A stretch of 64,000 nt of DNA from Agrypnia vestita (Eukaryota > Arthropoda > Insecta > Trichoptera > Phryganeidae): positions 1-64,000 of the forward strand of contig JADDOH010002043.1 in the NCBI GenBank assembly GCA_016648135.1. The letters are read 5' to 3'. A model generated the notes under the pieces. It saw only the letters and a list, made by a program, of their open reading frames with translations. It did not search any database and was not told the DNA's origin. Made by a program: the position numbers and the translations under genes. This document shows positions 30,944 through 41,532 of this stretch, piece after piece. How positions within the stretch are numbered: position 1 is the first letter of the stretch; every line of letters starts with the position of its first letter.

Positions 30944-31328
30944 AATAGGCATGATGACAGATTGAAGAATTAAAGTACAAGTGACTTTAGAAAATGAAAT
31001 ATTTTGAAAGGATTCTAAAAAATGATTAAAAAAACAATGCGCAGTCCGCCATTTTAACTGAAACACCGGTCAGAGCGAATGACGTCACGCCTCAGTACCC
31101 ATCACCGTGTCTTTGAAGCGTTGCCATAGGCACAATGCAATGTTTACTGAAGCTTAACGTCACGTCGACGAAATGACAGCTGCGGGAGTTTTTGCGCGAA
31201 TTTAAAAATGTGTACCTAGATGAAAATGCAATTATTTGCGTAAAAACTTAGTTTATTACTGAAATAATGTTATTTTGTAGTAGTAGACATTATAGAATGT
31301 TATTTCAAAATCTGTCATCGTGCCTATT
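30944..31328. mobile_element. Candidate small TIR element
   Basis: AATAGGCATGATGACAGATT near 30943 is inverted with one mismatch near 31309-31328. Inside lie TGACGTCA (31080-31087) and a CpG-rich stretch. There is no frame, and the target duplication is unclear. Confidence 0.55.
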
Positions 31329-31905
31329 CCCTATTCGTTTGGAACTTTGTTACTTGTCTGCTGCCTATACTATATTATGCAAAAAAATGTTGTTATATTA
31401 ATATTACGTATAGATACTTAGTAGATTAAAAACTATTTAGCCGTGTATATTAAGTAAATAAATAATAAATGTATTCAGCGGATAACACTGAAATTTATGA
31501 TGGAAACTGTTAGAAATATCGCTTTAAAAATTTCATAACTGATTATGCCTCAACTGTGTCAAATTATCTTATAATTGTCTACGCTGATTTTTTGTGTTAA
31601 ATTACTTAAACTTTTGGCATACTTTATATTTTCACATTCTTAGCGTCAATTAAAGTTACTTTAATGAACTATCCCTGCTGGAATTACAACAACAACACTG
31701 ACCAGCCGCTAATAAGGTGCAAGCAGCCGAGTGTGATACGCGTGTCCCGTCATTTTTCACTGGTGTACGGCTAGTAATATTAATAAATAATAATTAATAT
31801 TAATTAATAAAGACGTGAGGATATTTACCAACCACTTTTTTCACATTTCATTAGGATGGGAACTTCTCATGAAAAAGGGAAAAAATATGTTTTTTTTCCT
31901 GTTAA
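31329..31905. other. AT-rich stretch, nothing recognised
   Basis: TTTTTCACTGGTGTACGGCTAGTA at 31755 loosely repeats 28726-28748. No other signal. Confidence 0.3.
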
Positions 31906-31973
31906 TGATGACCTTGTTCAATCTTTACCTTTTTATGTAAGATGACCTTGTTCAATCTTTACCTTTTCATGTA
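31906..31973. repeat. 34-bp tandem duplication
   Basis: Two units starting GATGACCTTGTTCAATCTTT, differing by one base. Confidence 0.9.
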
Positions 31974-32061
31974 AATACAGAGCTATCGAAAATATCAGTT
32001 GTAATATTTCCGTAAATACACGCGATATAATGAATACGCATTGTAGGAAAAAAATATGTAT

Positions 32062-32640
32062 ACAGTTTCATCTCTGTGAGATATCTATAATATACATTAA
32101 TTGATTAATAATGTCTCTGTGACATAAATCCAGCACTGTTCTGAAAGATTTGAACAAACTCAAAAATATTCTGAATTGTAAATACTGGTAAAAAGGAATT
32201 TAACAAAAATTGGAAATAATATTTCCTGGCGTATCCTAGTGTAATGCAAGTAATTCGGATGAATTTCATTGCACAATAAAGTATATTGCTCTCAAATTCC
32301 GTAAAATCAATTGTAGATTCTCTCATTAGCGACATCTGTGGGGATTTAGGGGAATGAAAATGGCTTTGTACAGGCCGCATGGAAAGGCGATTACAACTCA
32401 TATGTGAAAGCTTTCCACGCAATTTGAACATATATACAACTTTCAAAAAATGAATAAGCGTGGTATATTCTATCATGGGTGGAAATGGCGAATGTTACAT
32501 TGTGTAAAGTGATCACTTAAGCCAACCGTAAGGTAGGTCATAAGTCCTATGTACACCCAAATGACTTCTATACCTACTTTCCCGTAAGAAATACAGTTTC
32601 ATCTCTGTGAGATATCTATAATATACATTAATAGAGAATA
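32062..32640 (-). repeat. Dispersed repeat family Y, copy 1
   Basis: Shares with 55970-56375, 61953-62295 and 38520-38785 an ordered set of blocks: CTATACCTACTTTCCC, GATCACTTAAGCCAACCGTA, TTGAACAAACTCAAAAATAT and CTCTGTGAGA at the edges. The edge phrase AGTTTCATCTCTGTGAGA occurs at both 32064 and 32597. No coding frame; unclassified. Confidence 0.7.
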
Positions 32641-32679
32641 TGAGTAAAAATGGTGAAATTTGCTCACTCTGCTGGGCGA

Positions 32680-32881
32680 TCGCCTTGACAAATTTCGGCG
32701 GCCGTTTCCCCGGCCCTTGCTGCGCGGGGCCCGCCGCGGAGTGCATTGTACCGTCCCGACTATATTTAGCCGCCGCGCCGCCCGGTGTCCGGGTCTGCCG
32801 CTCGGCAAAGCGCCGAAAGATACCCAAAAAGGCAACGATGATAATTCATTTTTCATTGTTTCGATCGCTCGTGACGTCACG
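32680..32881. other. GC-rich island with a CRE-type palindrome
   Basis: CpG-rich patch of promoter-like character: TATATTTA near 32760 and CGTGACGTCACG at 32870-32881, the full CREB/ATF palindrome. Followed at once by a CT microsatellite. No downstream gene is recognised, so a promoter role is speculative. Confidence 0.4.
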
Positions 32882-32894
32882 TCGCCGCGCGTCC

Positions 32895-32896
<2 letters not shown>

Positions 32897-32956
<60 letters not shown>

Positions 32957-32966
32957 TTCTTTCTCT
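32897..32966. repeat. (CT)n microsatellite
   Basis: A run of TC units with a few TTT interruptions. It gives rise to spurious serine-leucine and glutamate-arginine frames on both strands. Confidence 0.95.
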
Positions 32967-33066
32967 GTCTCCTTTTTGTCACCTTTGCGCTAGTGTTCTT
33001 CTTTTTCGTGCGGTAGACAGAAGATGGTTTGGTCGTGTAGAACGAAGGATGGTTAAGAAAATATAC

Positions 33067-34381
33067 TTATTTATTTATTTAATACACGGTACTAGGGATG
33101 GGTCGTTGACGTGTTTACCGTCGACGAAACGAGACCGTCCACGTCCATCCATCGACGAGACGATCAACTAGTTGAATTCGTGAACTAGTTGACGCGTCAA
33201 CTTCGTTACGCGGACGTCGCGGACGTTCTATCTAAACATCGGGACGATGGTCAACTGTCTACGGCTCAACCGTTGGCTATTTTTATGACGTTAATTTTTT
33301 AAATTTAAAGAAGTTAAAAAGTGGTGTAAACAAAATTATAATAGATTTATTTTTTTATCTATATTGAAAATAGGGAATTTTTAATAAAAATTAATTAAAC
33401 CTAAATTCAAGATTATATTACATATATAATAATTAATGTTGGACTCCTGAATAAGGACTATAGTTAGGTATAGAAAATTTTATTCCCTACAAGTTTGTTT
33501 ATCATTTATATGCTAAAGTTGAAAAGTAAGGAAATAACACAATAATTAAATTTTTGCATTCCTTTTCAGGTAGATACAAGAAGTCGAGATCGATCGAATA
33601 AAATATTGATTTTAGAAAAATATCTAGCCGGCCTGTTAATTAATAATAGTTCAATAAAAATAAAATAATTAAACAGAATTGTTTTATTTTATACAGCGTA
33701 AAATTGGGAATTCACCGAATCGTCGCACGTGACATCACAAAAAATCAAGTAAAAAAATAATAGATAATAGCTTATTAAGCCTATCTCGCCCTACGCATGT
33801 ATTCAAATTTCAAATCTCTAGTCATAGTTCGTGTACACAGATCTGCACTCTGTGGTAGTGTATTTTAGAGTTGAAATGAAATTACCCGTCGAGCCGTCTA
33901 TGACGTCTACGGCATCTACAAGTCTACAGCGAGAGATGAGAGAGAAATAAACGGAGACGTTTTGTCTTGCTCTCGCTCGTTGCTTTGCATTGCGTTAATC
34001 TCGAATCGTCCACCGACCACGGCGTCCGCTGTCCACCGTCTACGAATTCAACTAGTCCATGCGATAAACGTAAACGGTCGACGCGTCGATGCAACGTCAA
34101 CGGTTGATTTCAACTAGTCCGTCCATTCAACGCCCATCCCTACACGGTACAACGTACCATTAAAAAAACAATGTATGTAAAAATGTTTAGATTGATAGGT
34201 AATAATAAAAATAGGAGATAAGGTATAATTCTATCAAAAACAATTAATAAAGTGATATATAATGATAAATAAAACGTTAAGTGAATAACATAAAGTATAA
34301 CAAAATTACATCAAATGAAATAATAGTTATCGAACAAATATGTAAGTCAACAATCAATAAAACTACAACAAATTAAAATGG
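33067..34381 (-). mobile_element. LINE-like 3' end with (TTTA)n, split by a hAT element
   Basis: TTATTTATTTATTTAATACACGGTAC on the left and AACGTACCATTAAAAAAACA on the right form one interrupted unit once the hAT and one duplication copy are removed. The TTTA-rich start resembles the tails at 24872 and 26215. No coding part is recognised, so the class is inferred from the tail. Confidence 0.5.
33085..34150. mobile_element. hAT element 2 (non-autonomous) with 8-bp target-site duplication
   Basis: The unit 33093-34142 starts TAGGGATGGGTCGTTGACG and ends CGCCCATCCCTA. CACGGTAC is duplicated at 33085-33092 and 34143-34150. The left 200 bp match hAT element 1, as does AAAAGTGGTGTAAACAAAAT near 33313. 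The middle (about 33390-34020) is absent from hAT 1, while hAT 1 has about 790 bp absent here. No transposase frame. Confidence 0.9.
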
Positions 34382-34618
34382 GACGAGTGTCGAAGGCAAC
34401 AGGAGTAGAGGGCGTCCGCGAATGACCTGGCGTGATCGAGTACTACAAACATTGGAGAATGGCCCTGTCGAAAGCCTCGAAAACCGTAGAGCTTGCACGA
34501 GAAGATGTACGAATGTAGCCGAAGCAAAAGTGGTGTGCCAAGATAGAAGAATATGGCGTTGTGCCTCCTCTGCCTGTCCATGCGGGGAAACCGCGTAATG
34601 GTTAGTTAGTTCTTTTTC

Positions 34619-34869
34619 TTTATTCCGTTATTCGTATATTTTCTTATACTCTAGGAATGGTCCACTTTCGCGATTCGTCGAATATCGATAATTAATCACA
34701 CAATAGGCAATGATCACTACTTGGTATTTTTTCATCTAAAATACTGTATTTTAAGACACACGCGGTATCGGTATGGTTGACTCAATTTAGTACAGTTACA
34801 GATCAACATTTAGACAAAACAACTACATTAGTTATTTAAAAAACTGACTATTGCATTAAAAAAAGGACA
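34619..34869. other. No gene recognised
   Basis: Ordinary AT-rich sequence. Confidence 0.3.
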
Positions 34870-34919
34870 AGAGAGATCCATGCTTGGGACAAAAGGACTT
34901 GTCCCAAGCATGGATCTCT
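34870..34919. repeat. Perfect 22-bp inverted repeat at the end of an RTE2 fragment
   Basis: 34870-34891 and 34898-34919 are perfect inverted complements with a 6-base loop. The right arm is RTE2 coding sequence (antisense of ERSMLG...); the left is an inverted extra copy. Confidence 0.95.
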
Positions 34920-35110
34920 CCATGGATCGTTGCGTGCATTTGAGCTTTTCTACACTTTTCTTTGTAAGGGCCATAGTCTCCACTCCATACGTCATCACTG
35001 GCAGTACGCAAGATTCAAAGGCTTTTATTTTTAGGCTAATTAGAATCTCTTTGTTCTCTAATAGAGGCCTTAGATTAAATAATTTATAAATGTTAGAAAT
35101 CAATAAGTCC
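34892..35110 (-). mobile_element. RTE2 fragment
   Basis: The minus strand encodes KIKAFESCVLPVMTYGVETM, ALTKKSVEKLKCTQRSMERS and MLG, the same segment as in the longer RTE2 copy at 44502-45062. Both ends are cut, and the 3' edge carries a snap-back. Confidence 0.85.
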
Positions 35111-36121
35111 CTCAAGTCTTAATTTAATACAATTAATTAATAACCGATTAAATTTAACGAATATTGAATTAGTTAACATATTCCCCATTTCAATGTCTCA
35201 CTTTCAACCTCCACCTCTCTCCCTTACCACGAATAAGACCACTCCCCCACCTAACATTTTAATTCTTTACAAATTTAATTTATGGAGGTTAATTTGCGTC
35301 CGTCTTGACGAAGATACAGTGGTATCGAAACTGGTAGACGTCCAATCAATGTGATTTATACATTTTTTTTTAGTTTTTTTTTAAATAAATAAATAATTTA
35401 TTTTATTTAAGCATACTCAATTAAATATTTACATGTGTTATTATGTAAAAGATGTTCTCTGTTTCATTACCTAGATCGTGGTCTTTGATAAAGGAAACAG
35501 GCTCTTCAGTCGTATCAAATAGTGTAGGTAATCTAAACAAAATATTCAAAAAGAGTACCAAAATATATAGACATGTACTAACCTAAATTCCTCGCCATAT
35601 TGTCTAGTTCCACGGCTGGTTCCAATGCGTTCGGCTTGTTTAAAACAATTACGAGGAGCTTGTTAATTTAGAAATAATTATGAACAGGTACAGTAGGTAG
35701 GTTGAATATTCTTAAAAAGTATAATGTCTTATTAAACAAGTCGCACTTAATTACAAAAACTCGACTTAAAAACTAAATTTAAACAATAATAGTGGGCGAA
35801 AGGAACAACCGAATATGTCAAAAAAAAAAAAGGTTTTCAGAATAGCCAAAACAGCATTACTAATTTCTTTTGTTTATGAAATATATCTTAAAGCCTTTTT
35901 TTTATCTAATTTTTGCACCAGTAGCTTTATTTTTTGCACAAGAACATTGAACCAATTTGACTAATGTCGTTGTCCTGACAAAATTTCAAAATATTAATAA
36001 TTTCTTTTGACCTTTTTCAAAAAATAAAAAAAAACGCATTTTATTTTATATTCTATCTAATTTTCCTTGCTGTATACGAGTATGTATCTAAAGAACAATT
36101 ATTCTGCATACTTATCTCTAT
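35111..36121. other. AT-rich stretch; one hammerhead-like motif at 35301-35340
   Basis: Otherwise nothing recognised. A 10-base A run at 35821 and a GTATCAAATAG-type stretch carry no meaning I can support. Confidence 0.3.
35301..35340 (+). ncRNA. Hammerhead-like motif (Penelope type)
   Basis: CGTC, TTGACGA (first base changed from CTGACGA), a spare A, stem GATAC/GTATC around AGTG, GAA, ACTGGT, A, GACG. CGTC and GACG pair as stem I. ACTGGT is one CpG transition from the palindrome ACCGGT. No PLE coding part is recognised adjacent. Confidence 0.6.
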
Positions 36122-36635
36122 TTACTTCCTTTCTTTTAACCTGTGGCGTCTGCTTGCTTGCCGGCTTGCCGGGTGAAAAAACTTTGGATCGATTTTTAAC
36201 CCTTTTCCCGTGATCCAATCGAGCTGAAACTTGGCGAGTAGACTCGCGGCGACGATCAAGAAGATCTGTCAAATTTTCGTTAATAATAATTAATAATTAT
36301 AGTATAATTTCGGATTTTTAGAAATTTTATTGGTTTTTTCAAATTGGTGTCATTAGAAAAGTTTGATTACTAGCGTAGCGGCCCGATAACGTCGCGGAAT
36401 GTTATCTAAATTTGAATTACTCCGTCGGTATTCATAATAGGTACTTCACTACGAATGTCGAAAATCTAAATTGACTGACAAATGTTTTTAGAATTTAATC
36501 TTCAAAGCATGAAGTGTCTTATCAAAGCTCAAAACATGTGACATTTTAGAAATATATTAAATGACTGTAAGTTTAGTGTTATGTTATATGTTTTAATTCG
36601 TCTTTGGTTTTTATGGGTTACTTTTTTTATTGATT
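36122..36635 (-). repeat. Dispersed repeat family X, copy 3
   Basis: Full-length inverted copy: TTACTTCCTTTCTTTTAACC at the left, GATAACGTCGCGGAATGTTA inside, and GGTTTTTATGGGTTACTTTT at the right. Confidence 0.85.
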
Positions 36636-37040
36636 CATTCGGTTGTCCCTTTCGCCCGCAGAAATACTCTAACTGCATTATACAAGTGTCTAAAATGTAA
36701 GAAGGGGCTCAGTTCATCTCTGTACAATTTTTTTCTCTGGACCCTACCGATGCCTAGAGTTTGATTGATCTAGCCGTTGGTAATATTTTTTCTAATCCAT
36801 GACCGTGTACGTAATTCGGTGAGACAATGCGCGATATGTTTCCTGAGCACGTGTAGGTACGTACCTATCTTCCGACGAACCGAATCTCCTCCCAGACTGC
36901 AACTTGACAGATGAAATGGATCGCGTTTTGAGTGCGGGCCAAAATAACTCTCAGATACAGCGATCCCATTTGCTCGCTCTTCTTGGAATTGTTCGCTTAC
37001 TCGATTCACGGAATTGCCGACGACTCTTGCACTTCGCGCC
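36636..37040. other. No gene recognised
   Basis: Possibly unique DNA; a 79-codon minus frame (36770-37009) has no recognised domain. Confidence 0.3.
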
Positions 37041-37199
37041 TTAGGCCGGCCGCACTTCGGATACGAATTATTACGTACGTATTCGTACGATTATTTTCGT
37101 ACGTATTGAGCGCGCGTTCGTCACGATCGGTTACTTTGCGCATTTCTCCAATAACGTCTGTGCCAAATGAATAATCTGCATCTTCTGGAAAATTCTATT

Positions 37200-37307
37200 A
37201 TGGCAGACTTAAATAATGACAAATTTCACGACTATCTATCCAATAGATTCACAAATGCTGGGGAGAATCGAAGTGCAACGGGAGCTCACAACATCGGAGA
37301 AATAGTT
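37200..37307 (+). pseudogene. First-exon remnant of a Harbinger gene, ending at a consensus splice donor
   Basis: ATG at 37200 opens a 36-codon frame, MADLNNDKFHDYLSNRFTNA then GENRSATGAHNIGEIV, followed exactly in frame by GTAAGT (37308-37313), a consensus 5' splice site. A second copy at 54539 keeps MADLNNDKFRDNLSNRFANA but has lost the donor and stops. The protein is not recognised; by position it should be the N-terminus of one of the two Harbinger genes. Confidence 0.5.
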
Positions 37308-37349
37308 GTAAGTTTTTTTGTTCGAAGTACGTAATTATACCTGACCTTC

Positions 37350-37501
37350 ATTAAACCAAATTATTTAACTTAGAGGTATTTTTTAGTTCTTTAGAGATTC
37401 TCCGCCATGATCTGCGCTGATGGTCACGTCGTTTAATCACTTTGGTCCCACAAACATTTGTGGTCATCGCAAAAATTTCCGAACAAATCCGGATCGTGTC
37501 G
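37350..37501 (-). pseudogene. Frameshifted MADF-domain remnant
   Basis: One minus frame gives DPDLFGNFCDDHKCLWDQSD; one base out of frame it continues RRDHQRRSWRRISKELKN. Together they follow the MADF order F-x-x-x-Y-x-x-H-x-x-LWD...R-D-x-x-x-x-x-W-x-x-I-x-x-E-L. Both MITE copies share the frame break, so it predates their spread. Confidence 0.6.
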
Positions 37502-37662
37502 GACGTCGCGTCTATACGCGCTACACGCACTACTAAATCGTGTGCAGTGTGCGATGTTCAATACTACTTCGAAGGTTAGGAACGTAGGAATACTTGCGTA
37601 TTCGTACGTATACGTACTACTCAATTCCGTACGAAAACGCATCCAGTGTGCGGCCGGCGTTA

Positions 37663-38095
37663 TAACTCATTTTTAGTATTTCATTTGCGTGGTTCTGTGA
37701 TCACAATTGCTAATAGTGTTTATTCCAATTATTAATATTTTGTCATTTAACATGAACTAAAACAAATCCGACTATTGTGTGTTGAAAGCGACGCTACGCA
37801 ATTATATTATTAGTAAAAAAAATCATGTCAGGTTCGGCCCCTCCCAACTCCTCTAATTATGAAAATTCATATTTAATAGATACGAACGAGCACGCGATGT
37901 ATTTTTTTTTGCTATAAATTAGTAATTTTAGTGACAAAAAAACGGCTATATGAAATTTTCGCCAAAAACGATGTTTCTTCCTCAAATAATTTAGTTATCC
38001 ATTGAAAACATAATTTAATTAAATTATGTTTTATTCGTGATGTTGCGATAGTTTCATGATAATTAATTAAAACAAGTCTCTCGAAGAGATGCGTC
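37663..38095. other. No gene recognised
   Basis: AT-rich, no signal. Confidence 0.3.
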
Positions 38096-38099
38096 GAAA

Positions 38100-38520
38100 A
38101 ATAAAGTTACCATCGAGGAAAATAGATGTCTCAATAAGTAACAAGACCAGTGGGCGTGACACTGGCTTCTCGCACCGAGGGTTCCGGGTTCGATTCCCGG
38201 TGAGGTCACAATTTAATCTGTGTGATTTTCTCAAGCCTGGGTGTTTTGCGATGTATTTCGCTTCTGTATTTGAATTCTGTATGAAAATCAGACTATTATA
38301 TATTATGTAATAAAGTTACAGTTACCATCGAGAAAAATAGATGTCTCAGTAAGTAACATATATATATATATGTATGAAAATTTTATTATTACTTTTTTTT
38401 TTACTTTTGTGTATTATATTTTTTTGTATTTAGTATTATGTATTATATATAAATTTACAGTTACCATCGAGAAAAATAGATGTCTCAGTAAGTAACATAT
38501 ATATGTATGAAAATCAGACT
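38100..38520 (+). repeat. Three-fold local repeat around a tRNA-like SINE head
   Basis: AGTTACCATCGAGxAAAATA followed by GATGTCTCA(A/G)TAAGTAACA occurs at about 38105, 38319 and 38461. TATGAAAATCAGACTATTAT recurs at 38280 and 38507. Between the first two lies a tRNA-like piece (38150-38210) with GGGTTCGATTCCCGG, a perfect paired T arm and B box, and a TGAGGTCA acceptor end that finds no partner. Confidence 0.7.
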
Positions 38521-38785
38521 ATTATGTGTTGATTAATGTCTCACAGAGACGAAACTGTACTTTTATGGGAAAGTAGGTATAGAAGATCACTTAAGCCAAC
38601 CATACGATAGGTCGTAACTCCTATGTACACCAAAAAATGACTTCTATACCTACTTTCCCATAAAAATACAATTTCGTCTCTGTGAGACATCTATCTATAA
38701 TACACATTAATAGATTAATGATGTCCCTGTGACAAGAAATCCAGCACTACCGTTCTGAAAGATTTGAACAAACTCAAAAATATTC
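38520..38785. repeat. Family Y copy 2, rearranged into a hairpin
   Basis: TCTCACAGAGACGAAACTGT...AAAGTAGGTATAGAAG at 38530-38578 is inverted at 38640-38692 with a loop holding GATCACTTAAGCCAACCATA. The right side continues with the normal family Y order, TTGAACAAACTCAAAAATAT. Confidence 0.7.
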
Positions 38786-39097
38786 TATTATCTGTTATAT
38801 AATAAAGTTACATAAAGCAGTCAAACCCAATATAATTTTCGGGTTCGTGTACCGGTGGTTACTGGATTTTTGTGTCTTTCTCCGTGATTTATCTAAAGTA
38901 ATTATTAACTTTTCCTAAATATTTCATGTCCATGAATGTTTTGCAAATAAATTATTGACACGATTTTATAAAAACAGTTGGCTGTTTTTATTACGCTTTC
39001 CGGCCGCCGCACGTTCACCGAACTCGGCCTGCCTTGACTGCCACCCTTCCTGCGGCTGCGGATAGGGGTCGACCTGTCAATCGACTTCGACCATATA
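38786..39097. other. No gene recognised
   Basis: Includes a mildly GC-rich stretch at 38995-39075; no feature supported. Confidence 0.3.
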
Positions 39098-39592
39098 TTT
39101 TTAACTCGTGGCGTCCGCTTGTCTGCCGAAAAAAAATTGGATCGCTTTTTAACCCTTTTCTTGTGATCCAATCGAGCTGAAACTTTGCAGGCAGACTCGT
39201 GACGACGATAAAAATGGTCTAACAAATTTTCGTTAAATTTTTTTTTATTGCAGTATTATTTTGGATTTTTCGAAATACTAACGGTTTTTTTAAATTGGAA
39301 ACCATACGGATGAGAAATGAGCCCGACGCGCGGAGAAGGCGCGAAACCTGTTTCAACTAGTCTGACTCGAGCCATGGGTCCGATCAGACGGTTTCGCCGA
39401 CGCCGCGCCCCCCCATACCAATTATTGCGTTTTCAATATTCTGTAAGTTTTAAGGGTAATTATATACGTGGGATAGATTTTCCACATGAACTTAAAGCAA
39501 GAGGAATATGTTGATAGAATATCAAATTGGAAACAAAACAAATGAAAAAGGGAGTATAATAAAAACTTGGTTTTTATGGGTTAGTTTTTTTT
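39098..39592 (-). repeat. Dispersed repeat family X, copy 4 (diverged middle)
   Basis: The left part to about 39305 matches family X (AACTCGTGGCGTCCGCTTG, CCTTTTCTTGTGATCCAAT) and the right edge at 39555-39590 matches its other end (GGTTTTTATGGGTTAG). The middle, 39306-39530, is unlike other copies and may be an insertion. Confidence 0.7.
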
Positions 39593-39599
39593 AATTGCG

Positions 39600-39670
39600 T
39601 TTATCGAACCCGCGACCCGCTGATCACCCAGCCGCCGCCCTGCCACTGGGCCAGGCGACGCGCAGACTAG
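39600..39670 (-). repeat. tRNA-like SINE relic
   Basis: On the minus strand, CCTGGCCCAGTGGCAGGGCG fits an A box and GTCGCGGGTTCGATAAACGC contains GGTTCGA. No full cloverleaf. Confidence 0.55.
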
Positions 39671-40552
39671 GCGTGGCTTTTAATTTTAAATCAATCTCGT
39701 CGCAACTCTCCCATGGAGTTCTAAAGTCACATCTCGGGTGTTATTTTTAAAAAGGCTCCCATGGCGCGCACCCTAAAACAATTCACCATTCCGTGGCGTC
39801 GAATAAAAAGGGACATTCTTAATCGTGTCTAGAAAAATCCACAGGCAAAATCAGACACTTTGCAATTGTGCACGCAAGAATATATCTGTCTTTGTTACCA
39901 CGTAACACCCTCCCCTTTAACATTGTAATTAAGGGTGGACCATTCACATTTGCAATATCAAGTAAATATTCGTGTTTGCCATTTTTTTAAAGAAAATATT
40001 TCTAAAGTGAAAAGTTAAAAGGACAAGGATGTAATTGTCGGTCTTCTCAAGTTAATTAAATGTCGTCATAAGTGGAAAAAAGTGCACACATCGATCGTGT
40101 TGGTCGCATGAAAGTAACATGATTTATTACCGCCGAGTTTCTGGTTATTCATTTGTCATCATTCGTCATAATTTATCGCGGCTTTCGACTTTTAAATAGT
40201 GGAAGGATTGATAATATGTTTATGTAAATGATTAATTATGAAAAATTTCGATGCGATTTTGGGAGTTATACTTAATTAGAGTCGAGAAGCTGAAGAAGTC
40301 GCGTTAGGGGAGGGATCCGGTTGATCGTCGTTAATTCCCAAATTTCACATCAAAAATTTCCTCCTCAGGTTCAAAATTAATTTTTTTTTACGTTTGTACT
40401 GTACACACTATATTCATTCTTCGTGGCCATATTCCGCTCTGGTTAACAACCAATCTGTTCGTGTGTCCTGGTCACTGGTGTCCTGGATATAAACATTAGC
40501 GTAGCATAATAAAAAACTATTGTAGTTCCTAGTACAGTTCTCGTTTTACCGT
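39671..40552. other. No gene recognised
   Basis: Ordinary sequence to the start of the LINE fragment. Confidence 0.3.
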
Positions 40553-41205
40553 CGTAGAGAAAAATCTTCAATTAAAGGGTGTCAACATTGAGATAGTAAA
40601 ACAGTTTAAGTATTTGGGCAGTATTATTACTGACAATCTGGACCCTGATACGGAGATCAAATGCACAATATAGACAGCCCGTGCATCTTTTAATAAGATG
40701 AAAAGTCTACTCTGTAATGACGACTTAAACTTGAAACTCAGACAGAGGTTGATCAAATGCTATGTATGGTCAGTTCTACTTTACGGTGTTGAAGCGTGGA
40801 CGCTGAAGGTGACTACTCTAAATCGCCTAGAGGCATTCGAAATGTGGATATATCGTAAAATGTTAAGGATATCTTGGACTGACATGACGAGTAATGTTGA
40901 AGTTTTACGTAGAGCAAATACAAACAGACAGTTACTCAACATAGTAGAGCTCCGTAAAATTTCATACCTTGGTCATATAATGAGAGGTGAAAAGTACTCC
41001 ATCCTTCAGCTCGTCATGAAGGGGAAGATTGAGGGTCGCAGAGGGGTCGGAAGGAGGCGGCATTCCTGGCTTCGAAATATCCGTGATTGGACCGGGATAA
41101 GAAGCGTGGAAGAGCTGTTCCGAACTGCCCTGGACAGGGAAACTTTCTCCCAAATGATCGCCGACGTCGGGGGGACCCGACAGGGCACATGAAGAAGAAG
41201 AGAAA
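40553..41205 (+). pseudogene. RTE3: C-terminus of a non-LTR reverse transcriptase with a nonsense codon
   Basis: Plus-strand reading from about 40558 gives LKGVNIEIVKQFKYLGSIIT, then an in-frame TAG near 40671, then SFNKMKSLLC, RLIKCYVWSVLLYGVEAWTL, FEMWIYRKMLRISW, KISYLGHIMRGEKY and EGRRGVGRRRHSWLRNIRDW. These are the Y-L-G-S thumb, the Y-G-x-E-x-W motif and the GHxxR/GRR tail of a non-LTR ORF2. A GAAGAAGAAG tail follows the stop. A separate family from RTE1 and RTE2. Confidence 0.85.
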
Positions 41206-41532
41206 AATGGTTATTTAACAGATTTGATGAGTTGAATTTTGGGCAACCTGGCGATGCTCCTACTCTTAGGTCGTTTATCCGATCATTACATTGGCTCATG
41301 GTCACCTCCTAAATCTGAGTCCCGGGCAACGCCGGGTACGGGCCGTATCAAGAGAGGCCAGGTAGACTGGCTACACTTCTGAATTTGAGCAATTTCCGGT
41401 CTTTATTAACGGTGGTATCGTTGTGTGTATTCGCAACAAGTCACCGTGAAGGGATACTTTATGCATCGGCGGCGCAATCTTAATCAGACATGTACTTTTA
41501 TTCCGGACCTCATATCAAATTATTTATATCAT
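41206..41532. other. No gene; GGGCAACGCCGGGTA phrase at 41324
   Basis: The phrase CCGGGCAACGCCGGGTA is common in insect non-LTR 3' regions. Nothing else supported. Confidence 0.35.

Larger units (their letters stand above)
32999..34618 (+). mobile_element. RTE1 copy F, disrupted by nested insertions
   Basis: RTE1 sequence starts at 33008 (GTGCGGTAGACAGAA), loses about 20 bases, continues to AAGAAAATATA near 33066, and resumes near 34382 (GAGTGTCGAAGGCAACAGG) to the tail GGTTAGTTAGT at 34600-34610. TTCTTTTTC is present at 32999-33007 and 34610-34618 as target-site duplication. The interruption holds a (TTTA)-type LINE end, itself split by hAT element 2. Confidence 0.85.
37044..37659. mobile_element. 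PIF/Harbinger MITE copy 1 with TTA duplication
   Basis: Starts GGCCGGCCGCACTTCGGATA and ends GTGTGCGGCCGGCG, flanked by TTA at 37041-37043 and 37660-37662, the 3-bp signature of PIF/Harbinger. GTACGTATTCGTAC-type palindromes sit near both ends. Inside lie a 36-codon coding start (37200-37307, +) and a broken MADF domain (about 37350-37500, -), pointing to a parent with two divergent genes. Confidence 0.9.

Noticed and set aside
32599..33016. Frames of 117-127 residues on both strands
   Set aside because: Their length comes from the CT microsatellite (SLSLSL or EREREREK) plus GC-rich sequence; no domain.
39320..39360. Another hammerhead (CCGACG...GCGCG, GAAACCTGTT)
   Set aside because: The core lacks the second GA and ACCTGT is not near a palindrome by one CpG step; too weak.
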